Origin: Ectocarpus siliculosus
Lineage: Eukaryota; Sar; Phaeophyceae; Ectocarpales; Ectocarpaceae
Direction: 5' to 3'
Assembly (NCBI GenBank): GCA_000310025.1
Contig: FN649748.1
Location: 1,979,829-2,043,828, forward strand
DNA length: 64,000 nt
Shown here: piece after piece, positions 25,409 to 37,271 of the stretch
Layout of the letters: every line of letters starts with the position of its first letter
How positions within the stretch are numbered: the stretch's first letter is position 1
Translations under genes and position numbers: made by a program
The notes under the pieces: model-generated
What the model was told of the DNA's origin: nothing
Databases searched by the model: none
The model's input: the letters and a program-made list of their open reading frames with translations, nothing else

Positions 25409-27514
25409 TATTCTCTCGCCTGTGTAGGGCATGAAAGCGGTAGGAGGCGCGGCTTTAGTGGCTGGCCAATGCACATTTCTTCGTTGCCCACATGTCCCCA
25501 ACGGAGTTGCCCCACAATCGGCAGCTATGCCGCTGTTGGAAGCTCTTGACTAGAGGGAAAACCACAGAGTGCCGTGGCGCAAATCCTGTGTCTGGGTCTT
25601 GAATAATCTGACTCACACGATCCAAGGAGGGAAAACCGGGTCGGGCAATAAACCTGTCCCTTGGAGGCCAAGAGCTTTCATGGCTCACGCGGTGATCTAT
25701 CTGTCTATCTCTCTTTCGAGTGTGACCAGCCTGAGCAGCAGCTGCATGGAGCAAGGGATATTCATCTGTGCGTGTACCGTAGCCACAACGAGAGAGAATC
25801 CGAGGGTCGACTTGGCTCCAGATCAAACAGCAAGCATACTTTGTGGGATGATCATGCTCTTTCCGCCAGCGGCCTTGTGTGCGAGCAGAGCGCATCCACG
25901 GCGTGGCCCGTCGCCGAACATGTTGATAGACATGCACTGCGCACACCGGCAAACTCCAACGCCCGGGCGCGCTCCTCCCCATCGAGTCTATCTGTTGGGT
26001 GTGTGCACTTCCCTCCTCCCCTCACAACAGCACACTTCTCTGTCCACACAAACAAACACACACTCCCGTACCTGCTTCTTGCCCCTCTCGCTTTGCTCCG
26101 CTTTCGCTCCTCTCTCGCGCACGATCTTGCTTCTTGTCCTCTCAGTCAACAGCAGGATCGATCGGCGGCCGTTCTCCGAAAAGAGCCAGCAGCCGAGGTA
26201 CGATCCGGTTGTGCCCTCTTCCAAAACCACCAGCTTTCCCTCTCTCCGCTCAACTTGCGACTCCAGCAAAAAAAGGCGGGAAGAGATGGGAGTGACACGG
26301 GTTCAGTCCTCTACAGGATCCGTCCCGGCTTTCTCTTAACGCTTCCAAGGGGTTTCGAATCTGTTACGCTTCGGCAGCCGGTAGCATGAAAAGGCACGCC
26401 CACAACGAGCAACTTTAGAAGACATGTATCCGTCCGCACGACCATATCTCCGATCAGATGAGGTCCGGCATTCTGCATTCATTCCGTTCTCGATTCTCCC
26501 TTCCAGCATGCTGTCGTTGGCGGGGCGTATCCCGTGATCTGGTTCCATCGCTCCCACCAGCACGGGCGCTACGATGTGGTGATGGTGGAGGCCGTGCGTC
26601 TTGGCAAGCTTAACAGCTTGACCGAACGGGGCCCTGCGGAAGCTATCGATGTTTTGACCTGTTGTACCCCCCCAGTCTTGTACCCCCCCCGTCTGCCCGC
26701 ACCATCTGAGGGCCCCTGCCTGATCTCCGCAATCTCCGAAGATTTCAAAACACCCAGCTCGTTCGTATATGTGTGTGTTGTGATAGCTGACAGCGCCGCG
26801 ACCCTACTGCTGTGTACAGCGTTCGCATTTGTGTTGTGCGGTGTACCTGTCGTCATCTTCCCTGATTTTCGACTCAACGTCCCTCTCCTGGAAACTATCA
26901 ATTGTTCCGCAGCTTCATCCGCGCTGCTGCAGCGCTGCAAGAGAGCCAGGCGTTGCTCATCCACGCGAGCTGTGAAGCACCCCGGGGACGACCATGAGCC
27001 AGGCCGAGTCAGGTGAGTTGGCCACGGGGGTTGATCACCTTTGCTGTCGATATATTTTATGGGTCATACACTGTCTACAGGAGCAAGGTTCTTCGTTACT
27101 CTAGACCGACGAGGCAATTCTAAGGCAGGTCCCCGTCCATCAACGCCACTTCCAAAGTTGCAGGTTAAAATCTTATCGTATCTAACGGAGTAGCAAGTTG
27201 TCACAAAGACACTGCGCCGTGTTCCCTGTGAAGGTTGAAGGTTACATTTTACAACACGCGACATGACGGAGGGTTTCTCCCCGATACCTTTGTCGTTGAC
27301 CCAGTGTAGAGAACTACAGGGGATGTATTGCAAGATGTAGGCTACCTTACAGATGTTTTTGTACTTGGCACCAGCTGGTATCACTGATATATATCATAAT
27401 CATCTGTGTATACACATAGCTCGACTCGAAATGCGTCCAGTACCCAGCCGGTTTTCCCCCCACTCGCTGCAAAGACTCCACCACATCCCGTTCGACTGTG
27501 GGTGTATCTCGAAT
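25409..27514. other. Upstream region of gene A and inter-unit spacer (unit 2)
   Basis: Copy of 12354-14468 with small indels. No exon supported. The tRNA-like stretch recurs around 26337-26384. Confidence 0.5.
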
Positions 27515-27854
27515 GGGTATGTTAGTGCACTGCCGCCCTCAGCGGTCTGTGGTGTTGAGACTGGGGACTATGTTATCCCAGGAACAGCTGATAAAAAAGG
27601 ACCATGCATTGTATATATTCGTCACGCAAGCCCCTCAGGCAAGCTGGTATTCGACACGCAAGCCCCTCAGGCAAGCTGGTATTCAACACGCAAGCCCCTC
27701 AGGCAAGTGCCGGGAGCACACCGCTGTGTGCTCCCGGGGCCCCCGCACTTGGACCACAACCGCATACATACCCTCACACCCATACTTCCCATACGCATAT
27801 CCCCCACAGAGGATGCACAGATCGGACTCATATCCAAGTACCACAAACAGGGTA
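27515..27854 (-). mobile_element. Solo LTR with GGGTA target-site duplication
   Basis: A 330-bp TG...CA sequence (27520-27849) lies between two GGGTA copies (27515-27519 and 27850-27854). The unit 1/2 junction has the same flanks with one GGGTA and no insert, which proves the insertion and its exact ends. It matches the LTR at 1122-1419 apart from about four base differences and a third copy of the 32-bp minisatellite. No internal region is present, consistent with LTR-LTR recombination. Confidence 0.88.
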
Positions 27855-29075
27855 GCTTTTCTGTTTGTATATTTACTTTCCCTAAGGTTTGAGTTACTTA
27901 GAGTTGGCTCACGGTTGGGGCATCGTGAGAGTTACTCTTCTCTCTGAGGGGAGACATTGCCATCTGTGACGCAATTACGAAACTATACCCCAAAGAGGAC
28001 AACCCATGTACTGCTTTGCAGAGTATAAGGGCTAGAAGACTACAGTACAGCAGGAGTCTTCTTCTGAAAGTCCAATGCACTTGTGTTGTCGATTTGTTCT
28101 TGATTTGTGTTCGTGAAAGACAGCATCGCATCACATTGATTTCCGGTGACCATCACAACAGCTGGTCATGCACGAAAGTCTCCCAAGGGTTCAACAGAAT
28201 AATCGAACAAAACCTCATTGGTAAGGATACCAAGATCTGACAACGGTGGCATGTTCACGGCCATTGCCATTCATATCGGCGTGGGTTTGATTCATGGGAA
28301 TCAGCCAAAAGCATGCGCAGAGTTGCTTGACATGAGCACCACTCCACACTGCTGCAGTCCCAGTAAACATGGCGTTTACACCCGCTGGCCTGAATATTGG
28401 TTCGGTGATGGGTCAACAACAAGTGCAATTTTTCCCAATAAAATGCTTTGCCTATGCCACTGCAGGTGGAACTGGCTTTGACAACGCAGCACTTGGTCGC
28501 CTCCGCGAACCATGAGACCATGTACGCTACGCTCATATCGCTGTTTATCGAGAATCACACGACCGGAAGCATGTTTTGAGGGTGTGTATATTTTTATCCC
28601 ACCTCCTCTTCTGTCTACACCTTTCGACATGCTTCTTGATATTTTCGCGATCAGGCTGCGGAGTCACACGCGAGGCAGGGCCGATTTCCGCATGGCTCTC
28701 CGTATGCCTGCCGCTCGTTTTGCTCTTTTTCCTGCCTGCATCATCTGTCGAACGCCCCCAGGGAACTTGTCGTTGGTTGGTTTGTGTCTGCCTTCCCTGC
28801 TAAATCCACTCACTCACAGATGCCACACCCGCTCATGTCCCGCTCCAGCTGCTGCTGCCGGTGCTGCCGCTGCCATTGCTCAACCCCCGTTTGCTACAGC
28901 TGTGCGACAGTCTACATCTCCACCATGATCACCCCTTCAGCTTTCCCTATTACGAACCAGCAGCGCTGCTACTTGGGGGATACTTGCACCACAGCGCTAC
29001 GGAACTATTGTACGTAGCAGGAGAGCCGCTGCTGTGAATCCTGTGCCTCCTCCATTCACTTGTTCACACTTCCGC

Positions 29076-29121
<46 letters not shown>

Positions 29122-29123
29122 AG

Positions 29124-32080
29124 ATCCTTTGGATGGTACCTGGCAGGGACGAAGGGGGCGGGGGTCGTCAATCTGCCGGGGGGTGGGCGCCTCATGCTGA
29201 TGCCCACAGCAGCGGATCCAGGTGAGAGCATCGTTAGGTTGGCACAACATCAACAACAACAGGGTGGAGGTGGCTCGGTCCTCGCTGGGTATCCTGCTGC
29301 TGCCGTACGCTATTTAGCCGAGTTACGCTGGCGTGTTTATGTTTGGGGCACGTTGCGGGTGTGTGTGTTTTGTTTTGTTTCTGTGGCCGGTTGGCTGGGG
29401 GGCTGATCGCTTTCTTCTCCCGCTTCTTGTCATCTTTCACTCACAAGATTGTTGTCTTTGTCGAGACGTTGCTTGAGGGCATCGCATGCACCGGTAGTGT
29501 ATGTTCAGGTAACTTGCTGGTACGCCTCCCGGGCACTAAAGATTGGTCAGGCATCCATTCGGGCTTTTAGGTCCCGACTCACTGCTATCGTAGCCTCCAT
29601 GTTGTCTGCCTCCGGGTCATGGCACTACACTAGTTTAGTTTCAGCGCCACTTCTAGAGTGCAATGCCTCTGTCCCTTCGTCGCCTCAATGTGGTTCATCT
29701 GTTCATTGGTACCAATGCATCATGCAAGCGTACGGTATGGTACAGTACAGTACAGTACGGTACGCTGTTCTTCACTGTTGTATTGTAGTATTTTAGGATC
29801 TTTGGCCTCGACCCTCCATTTGCCCGCCACTACGCTCGTTGCCACGGCGCTGCAATGTTCGTCGGGTGCCTCCGGACACAGGTACCGCCGCCGCTGCCGC
29901 CGCAGTCTTATATTCTTCGGCATGCAGCAATACTTCGGATGTGCCAACGCCTCCACGGCCACGCCCTGCGTCGAGGAGTGAAATCAGGTTTTGTAATAGT
30001 GATGGTGATGGTGGTGGTGGTGGCGGAGAAGAGGAGGCAGCGGCATCGCTAGGAGGATTCTGAGGGTGCCTGATGGGCAGCATGCACCAGCCTAGGAAAT
30101 TAGTGGCCGGCACGGCAGCGGGTGAGCACCAGCAGCACCACTTTGTTGTCATTTGTCACTCTTCAGCTCTCCAGTCGAGCAAGCCCTGGCCGTTCACATT
30201 TGTTCATCGTCACCCTGAGGTCGAACTACGTATGCCTCGTAACGTACGTTACAAAATAGCCGTCGGAGGCCGTACACCCCAAATACCGCATGAAAGTGTG
30301 TACCCACCCTTTTGTGGGATAGGAGGCCTGTGACCACAGGAGGGTTGGATCGGTACTAGTGTCAGAAGGTACGGAGCAGAGAGAGACCCGTTTGCTTTTG
30401 TGTGAAGGTTTCGATTACGGCAACAAGGACAACGATGAAAACAAGAAGAATGTTTCTGCGAGAAATGACCGGGGAATACCTTGAGGCACAGACCACCATC
30501 TGCCCGAATATGTCGAAGCTAACCTTCTTTGTTTCTCTCTGCGCGTGCTCGTTGTCTGCGCACCGCCGCGCACGCAGTCTGCCGGTGACCTGTTTGATTG
30601 TCTGGCACCTGGCCAGGATTGAGCAGAGTTTGGCTCGAAGAAGGCGGGAGTGGGCGCACGCATGGTGGCTTGGGGCATGGATACGATGGAAAAATGTGAG
30701 AGTTTGTCTCTCACGAACCGGTTGGCCGCAAGAATCATCGAAGATCAGGATTCGATGCTTGTCTGTGTCGCGCACAAACCCAAGAGTGCACATTGGTTCT
30801 ACCGTGGCATGTTTATTGGTTTGGTTCGGTCCTCATGACCGCATTCATACGACTACGGCCCGGAGACGCGTACAGCATATGCCGGCGTTGAGCGATCTAG
30901 CCCCCTACCCCTGGTCTCCCGTGATCGTATCCTCTCGACACACTGTGCTATCCTTCGGCGCATAGGTATCTAGTTGTCTTGTTTATGTCACGGGGTCACT
31001 GCCTTCCTCTCTCTCGCGCGCCACCTTTGCCATCTTTTTCTTGTCCCGCGGGGGGGCTTGGCGTGTTGGGCTCGAAGCTGAAGTTCGAAAGGTTCCCCCA
31101 CGTTCTCGTATTCTTCCGTAAAGGTGTAACGTTGTCGTTTGCTTGCACGTGCCCACCGATCCCTGTTGCTTATGATGGTGACCATGGACCCAGGTCCCAT
31201 AGGCGTAGGCGCACGTTGTCCCCGCCGCACCCCCGTTCCTTGCACAACCTACCAAGCAACAACGTCCCCGCGGCCCTGAGATGATGTTGATGCCCCTCAA
31301 TGGTCAACACCACCCCACCCCCCATACTGCGCTTGGCTTTCCGTCCCAACAGCAGGCGAGAAAACGAAGAGGACCCAAGCTTCAAGCCCAGCTGCAACGG
31401 ACAAAGAGCATCGTGTTCCGCTGGTGTGTGTGCTGCGGAAGCTGTCGGAGGTGCGGTGCCTGCAGTTTCAGCAAGGCCCTCGGCACGACCCCAGACGCAA
31501 GCCAGGGTCCCCGACGCCTCCCGGAACGCCGCCGAGGAGGAGAGGGCGTCGGTCGGGCAGCTGTGCTCCGATCTGAGGAGAGACATGTGGGCCGGAGTCT
31601 GAAGTGGTCGTGAGGCTACTCCTTCCTCTTCCACCTCGCGCGCCGGCGGCGGGAGCGGCGCTTTGGGCGGAGGCGTCCTGCACGTCGTCGTTCGCGGAAG
31701 CGGCGGTTATTTCACGAGCCTGTCGTCGGCCAGCTCCGTCTCCAGGGGGCAGGGCGAGGCGCGCGCGAGAGCTCAAGAAGGTCGCGCTCGCGGAGGAGAG
31801 GGGAGGCACCGCCGCTGGGACGCGCACCGTCGGCGGGCAGGGGTGGCAGGAGGTGGAGGCCGCCTATGCGTTCCTGCTGGGGAGGGTGTCGGTGCTCTCG
31901 GCGCGGGAGTTCGACTCGCGGAGGGGGTACTGCGGCCGGGATCCCGACGTGTACGCTCAGCATTGCAAGTTCAGCTGCCACGGCCTAGGGATCCCCCAAC
32001 TTGCGGACGGAAAAGTAGGAAGGCAGAGACTGGTTGCTGTTTGCCGTGCTCAATCTAGGTCTGGAGTATTCCGCTGCTAG
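29124..32080 (+). pseudogene. Gene B, unit 3 copy, broken
   Basis: Candidate exons are 29124-29221, 29882-30121, 30492-30695, 31353-31602 and 31746-32080. Exon 29882-30121 has an in-frame TGA at 30061, and the fourth exon ends in a stop at 31602 as in unit 2. About 50 bp are missing just before the third exon relative to units 1 and 2. The preceding CTG tract is the longest of the four copies (about 15). Confidence 0.38.
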
Positions 32081-33527
32081 GAACGTGCTTCCTTCTCGGG
32101 GTGTTGATGTTCGTGTGTAGGTATTGCGGCGTTCGTTTCGGCGTGCATGTTCGTGTGGTCGCCTACGGGGCGTAGATAAGCCTGGAGGAGGTGGGTGATT
32201 TGACAGAGTCATTTCGGCAGTGATACCATTAGCTGATCCGGCGCGATCTTTGAAGGGTAATCATATACCATGGTATGTATTTTTCAGTCTACCGTTGCAG
32301 GGATATGTTTGACGAAGGCTTCAGGACCGCCCTTTTGTTTTTTTCATTCTTCCGGTGTCATTTTGCGCTTGCGGTGCCTGCCTGTGGTGGCCTCGTTGAA
32401 AGTGTAATGGAAAGAGCAAACTAAAACTGGTCCAAATGTAACCAACCTGTCGCGATTAGCGCAAGGGACTGGGAGGGAGACAAACTCGAAGTATCAGCAC
32501 TTATGTTTTCTCGGGGTCACCTCATCGTACCGTCATGAGACAGGTCAAGGACAACCTTGGGATCACACGACAGTCACCATTCTTGGCACACAGCGGTCAT
32601 GAATCACCGGCGCCACAACGGTGAAGCCCAGGTCTAGTGGGCGACAGCACGCACGCCCTGCAGAGGCAGCACGGACATTGCACGCCAGTTCCATCGCAAG
32701 CTTGGTCCGTGAGTACTGTCCACTCAATCTTCGAGTAGCTCGCTTGAAGTATGTACATACATTTATTTGGCCTGGATGATTACTTTGGTCGTCATTCTTG
32801 TTTCCTTGAATGTTTCATGCGACACATTCAGATTGCATTCCTTGTCACACTGCCGACCAAGGGCCGGAGCAAAACAAAATTACCACAAAATTCTGGCAGC
32901 ACAACAATCGGGTAGACTACCTCTGCTACAATCCATGCGCGCAAGCAAAAAGCAAGCCAACGCCACGTGACCCCTGCGGTTTGGCACGAAATGCAGCATC
33001 AACCAGGCACACAAGAAGGAGCCCGAAGGCACGCCTCCCCACAATTAAATTGTTGAGATCGAGTCAAGAACAGACGCAAGCTGGAACCGCAATGCTCCTC
33101 TCGCCGCTACGCCCTTCAGCGAGAAGCGAAGCATGAAAAAAAATACACATTTGCCCGATTGGCCCGATTGGCCCAAAAAAAAAAACGCAAACCGGGCAAC
33201 GAGGGAAAAAAGTCGTTGATCGTGGAAATAATCTAGCTGTACATGGGCTCGAGTTTTTGCCGTTCATGGGAATACACCATCGGGGATAGGCAACAAGGAC
33301 CACTAAAGTACGAAGTACATAGTAATCCGTGCCACATCCGTCGAAAGCAAACCCACTAGTGGACCCGTGCCATAGCTGTACAACTGTTTCGCTTCCACGG
33401 CTTGACAGTACACCGCACTACCTTAGGCGGGCAAAGGGTCGGATGAACCGACACCTCGCTCAACGCCTTCGAGAGCAAGATGACTGCCAAGAACAAAAAA
33501 AAACAACAACAACAACCCGCGTCCACT
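32081..33527. other. Spacer between convergent genes B and A (unit 3)
   Basis: Copy of the unit 1 spacer with a small insertion near 32421-32450; no exon seen. Confidence 0.55.
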
Positions 33528-35258
33528 CTAGGTGCCGGCGGAGAAGCCCTGCCCCCCCTCCCCTCCCCCGGACATCCCGTCACTGCTGTCATCTCCCTCT
33601 CCCTCTCCCACCGGCTTCTTCTCCTTCTTTGCCTTGCCCCCGCGTTTTCCCCTCCTGGTCTTCCTGCGCTTCCCCCCCCCCTCCCCCTCTTGCGGCGGCC
33701 CTGAGGGTTGGCCGCCCGCCTCCTCCTTCTGCTCCCCCTCCTGCTGGGACGGCCCCGAGAGGTTTCCGCCCGCCTCCTCCTCGCGCCCGTCGTCGTCGCC
33801 ACCCCCGCCTGCCTTGGGTAGATTCTTGCCGGCCTTCCAATGGGCGAAGTGTGAGCCTAGCTCGGACTCTTTGCCCCACACCCTGGCGGACTCCTCCGCC
33901 CTCTCGTTCATCTTGTGCAGGACTTTCGTCAACTGGCGGTCAGGCAATTTCTTGCTCTGGACATTCAAGAGGCCAGCTCCGAGGGCGTTCCGCGTTGTTC
34001 TTGAGGTCGTTGAGCTTGCCCGTGAGGCCCTCCTGGATGCCCTGGATCTCCTGCTGCACTGTTGCCATCTCGTCAGCCAGCTTGGCTTGCCCCATTTCGA
34101 GCTGGCTCTGGAAGACGAGCTTCATCTTCTCCTCTGACGCGGCGATGGCGGCGGCGGTGGCGATCTCGGCCTCAGTCTGCCACCTCGCCCTCTCCTCCTC
34201 GAGCTGGCTCTGGAAGACCAGCTGCATCTTCTTTTCCATCTTCTCCCCGGACGCGGCGACGGCGGCGGCGGTGGCAATATCGGCCTCAGTCTGCCACCTC
34301 CTCCTCTCCTCCTCGTGGTTGGACACAGCTCCGGCGAACAGCCGCGAACGTCGGCAGAGGGTCATCACCAGCCAGCAGCAGCTCAGCCCGCTGCACAGCG
34401 CCGTCATCGACCAGTCCCTGGATCAGCCGTCATGAATGTTGAAACAATACGCACACCGGTGGCAGCAGTATCAAGTCTACAGCAGTAGTCACGGTCGAAT
34501 ATGTAAATGCGCATCGATGAGAGCTCCATAAACAAACGGCGAAACTCATACCGAAACAGCATTCGTTCGTACCCAGCTTACGAACACGCTGTGCCACACG
34601 TCAACCCACCGAAGGTCATGAGGACATATTTGGCAGCAGCGCTGAGAATGAATCAAGCAATCGCTCATCTGCAGAACAGAAAATACTGTTGAAACGGAAC
34701 TCCTGTGATGGCAGGTAATCTTCTCCCTGAATGATGGCTGAGCACCGATTTTTCCAAAATCGCGGGTAACGTCAACACCAATGGCATGGCTCTCGCCATC
34801 CACCCAACAGTCAACACCAATGGCATGGCTCTCGCCATCCACCCAACAGTTGGGCAAACGCGATGAACTCTGAGCTGACGGGGAAACGTATCGTCCGAAG
34901 AAACGACAGAAGAACACTGCCATGCACAAAGAACATGACCGAAGCATACCTGACAGGCATGGCAACAGGCACGCTGTAGTTCCACGAACGCCACCCTGCC
35001 TTCTGGACCAATAACATGAGGCTCCAGAACCCGAACTGGTATAAAAAAAGGGTGGGGTCGGAGGCGCAGGGAGGGGAAGGGTTAGCTGAGCGAAAACGCT
35101 GCAAAGGAGTGGTGCAGTCCTCGTCTGTCTCTGTCACGAGACGATGCGTGTCCGACAGCAGTTCTGGGCAACATTAACCGTGCCTATGATGCTCCGGAAA
35201 TTTCGCCAACGAATAGCACCGCCTACGCCGTTCAACAAACTCGAATCGCCGGGGGGGA

Positions 35259-35296
<38 letters not shown>

Positions 35297-37271
35297 TGCC
35301 TTCTCATGAAAAACCGTCCCGGTTTCCGCTCATTACCTTCTAGCATCCGTACTGGGCCAACTAACGCGAACGCCTTCGTGTTCACAGCCCAACTACCCCC
35401 CAAAAGGGGATGCACCTTTCTAGAAAAACAAAATGTACACCGCGGATATTCCGGCTCTCACGTGCTTCTTGTCGTCCGCAACGTCCACTATCGAAGCCTG
35501 CTCGGCTTCCCACTCGCGCACGATGCGGTGCAGTTGGGATACCTGCCGGACCATGTTAGTCTCGGCCAGAAAAGCGCGTTCGACCATCTGGGTGAGGTCG
35601 ACGGGGGTCACGGACGACAAGGTCGCCACCACGCACGCTCCAGGCTCGTCGCACAAGGGCATGGGACTCGCCTCGTCGATTGCCTGTAGCACGCAATGGG
35701 AAGGTGATGCAGCGGGCGAACATGGCGAAGGCGGTGTAAGAGAGCAAAACAATGGGTAGTCCGCGCCAACCATCGTTGATCACCCACGAGAAACTGGCAG
35801 CCGCAGCCGCAGCCGCAGCAGCAGCAGCATCGGCGGGAAATCCTTGTATTGAACCGATTGGAGTGTGGTCATGTCCAAGAGAGACAAGCACATGGGACGA
35901 AACGGAACAACACTGCCATCTATAGACTATAGACCTGGAACACTCGCATTTCACAACTACTGTATCGAAAAATATTCCCCAAGCTTACCGGCGAGCCAAC
36001 GAACGGAGGCCACAAGCAGGAGGTGACGTTGTCGCCAAAGTCGGTGAGGGGCACCACGGCCTTCGGGGAAGCCGACAGCGTTGCGTAGGGGGCTGTGCAG
36101 ACGTCTCCGAACTGCGTGTCCGGCTGTTGCCGGCAGACGTAGTTGCGTGCGCGCGGTGAGGTGGGGGGGGGAGAAGCAGCCACGGACGGAGAGGAGCACA
36201 CGGGTAGTCGGGGCAGTGCTGTTTTCTAGTCAGGCGGACGAGGGAGCAGTTCAGCCAAGGGTGTATTGTTGTGTGGTTCGATAGCGAGGGGTGTGATATG
36301 CAACCGGTAGTATCGTGTCAAAGGACACCACAAGCAGAAAGTTGCCCACACGTAAACGCATCAGGTCTACATGTACCTCAAATATTTTTACAATTGCCGC
36401 AAAGCGTTTGATACCTGCACTCGACTCTCGCAACATTACAATACCGCTGTCGCAATCAATGCTTCTTACCAGCCAATCCAATCCAACCCTGCCAGCGTGT
36501 CCTTCACGTCCAATAGGCTGGCAGGAGCGGGCCGGGAGGGACAGGTTAGAAACAAGAGGTTGGAGTCAGGTGCACTGCCATTTGTATATCCCTCACGGCT
36601 ACAGTATGGGGTCGAGCCCTTGGTTGGACAATGCTATATTGCGGGGGTACTCAGAAAACATTTCACGACGTGTATGATACTGCAGGAGAGACCGCCGAAA
36701 AAGCACGCAAGATCATGTTTGAGGAAACGAGGAGAACATCGTAGTGGTCTCCCAGAAAAACTGAAAGTAAAAGATAGCCAAACCACAAAAACGAATACCC
36801 TCAACGCGCATGCATGTCATTTCTCACCCTTCCCATCTGCCTTCAAGGCACGTCTATCAACATCATCATGAACGCAGGCACACCAAACTTGTCACGCCCG
36901 CCCGGCCCGCATAGGTTTTCAAACAACACAAGGGTTAACGATACCCCACACACACATCAACACCGTCAATACCTCCCCTGCTACAATCGATCTTCATCAC
37001 TTACCTCCAAAACCCACTCCTGGTTGGGCTGGATCGTGCCCGCAAACGCCGCTTCCCGGAGGCCAGAGGCGGGTTTCTGCCTCAACGCCATACCCTCCTC
37101 TAGGAGGAAGGTAGCGTCGATGTCCTTGAACATGTCCCGCAGCGCGGTCGGAGCGCCCACGAGCAAGGTGGTGGCTCGCCCAAGCAGCCCAGGTTTGCCT
37201 TCGAAGGCATCCACGGACGGCGGCAGCATGGCCGTCACAAGAAGCAGCAGCAGCACCAGAAAAAACCTCAT
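33528..37271 (-). CDS. Gene A', unit 3: diverged ectodomain on the shared coiled-coil tail; frameshifted in last exon
   Basis: Exons are 37271-37005 (89 aa), 36123-35989 (45 aa), 35683-35462 (74 aa), 35035-34950 and 34417 to 33528, with the same phases as gene A. Exon 1 is a diverged signal peptide (MRFFLVLLLLLVTAMLPPSV, then DAF) that keeps the DID...LLEE-type ending and a strong donor GAG/GTAAGT. The ectodomain exons align with gene A at modest identity but keep CDEPGAC and SCLWPPFVG. The 74-aa exon is helical and charged (TQMVERAFLAETNMV). The last two exons are almost identical to units 1 and 2. One extra base near 33989 shifts the frame inside the coiled coil, so the predicted protein ends at 33940 unless this is a sequencing error. 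Only one exon of the C-W-P-F type exists here; units 1 and 2 have an additional chimeric 54-aa exon. Confidence 0.58.
34770..34851. repeat. 42-bp tandem duplication in unit 3
   Basis: A segment starting gtcaacaccaatggcatggc is present twice in direct succession, but once in units 1 and 2. It lies in the intron before the last exon of gene A'. Confidence 0.85.
35263..35297. repeat. GTT microsatellite
   Basis: A run of about 12 GTT-type units in an intron of gene A', absent from units 1 and 2. Confidence 0.9.

Larger units (their letters stand above)
14469..27514. repeat. Tandem array unit 2 (13.05 kb)
   Basis: Second full copy, collinear with unit 1 throughout, with mostly point differences and microsatellite length changes. 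At its left border there is a single GGGTA (14469-14473) and no LTR, so this junction keeps the empty insertion site. Confidence 0.92.

Noticed and set aside
24578-25501. 307-aa minus-strand open frame
   Set aside because: It contains the real signal-peptide exon (25408-25160), but the rest reads through the splice donor into the intron; in unit 1 the same intron is not open in that frame.
33329-34435. 368-aa plus-strand open frame (and equivalents at 7121-8023 and 20251-21057)
   Set aside because: It is antisense to the gene A last exon. The Pro/Ser/Arg-rich translation is what the reverse of a Gly/Glu-rich coiled coil gives, and the minus strand has the coherent protein and splice sites.
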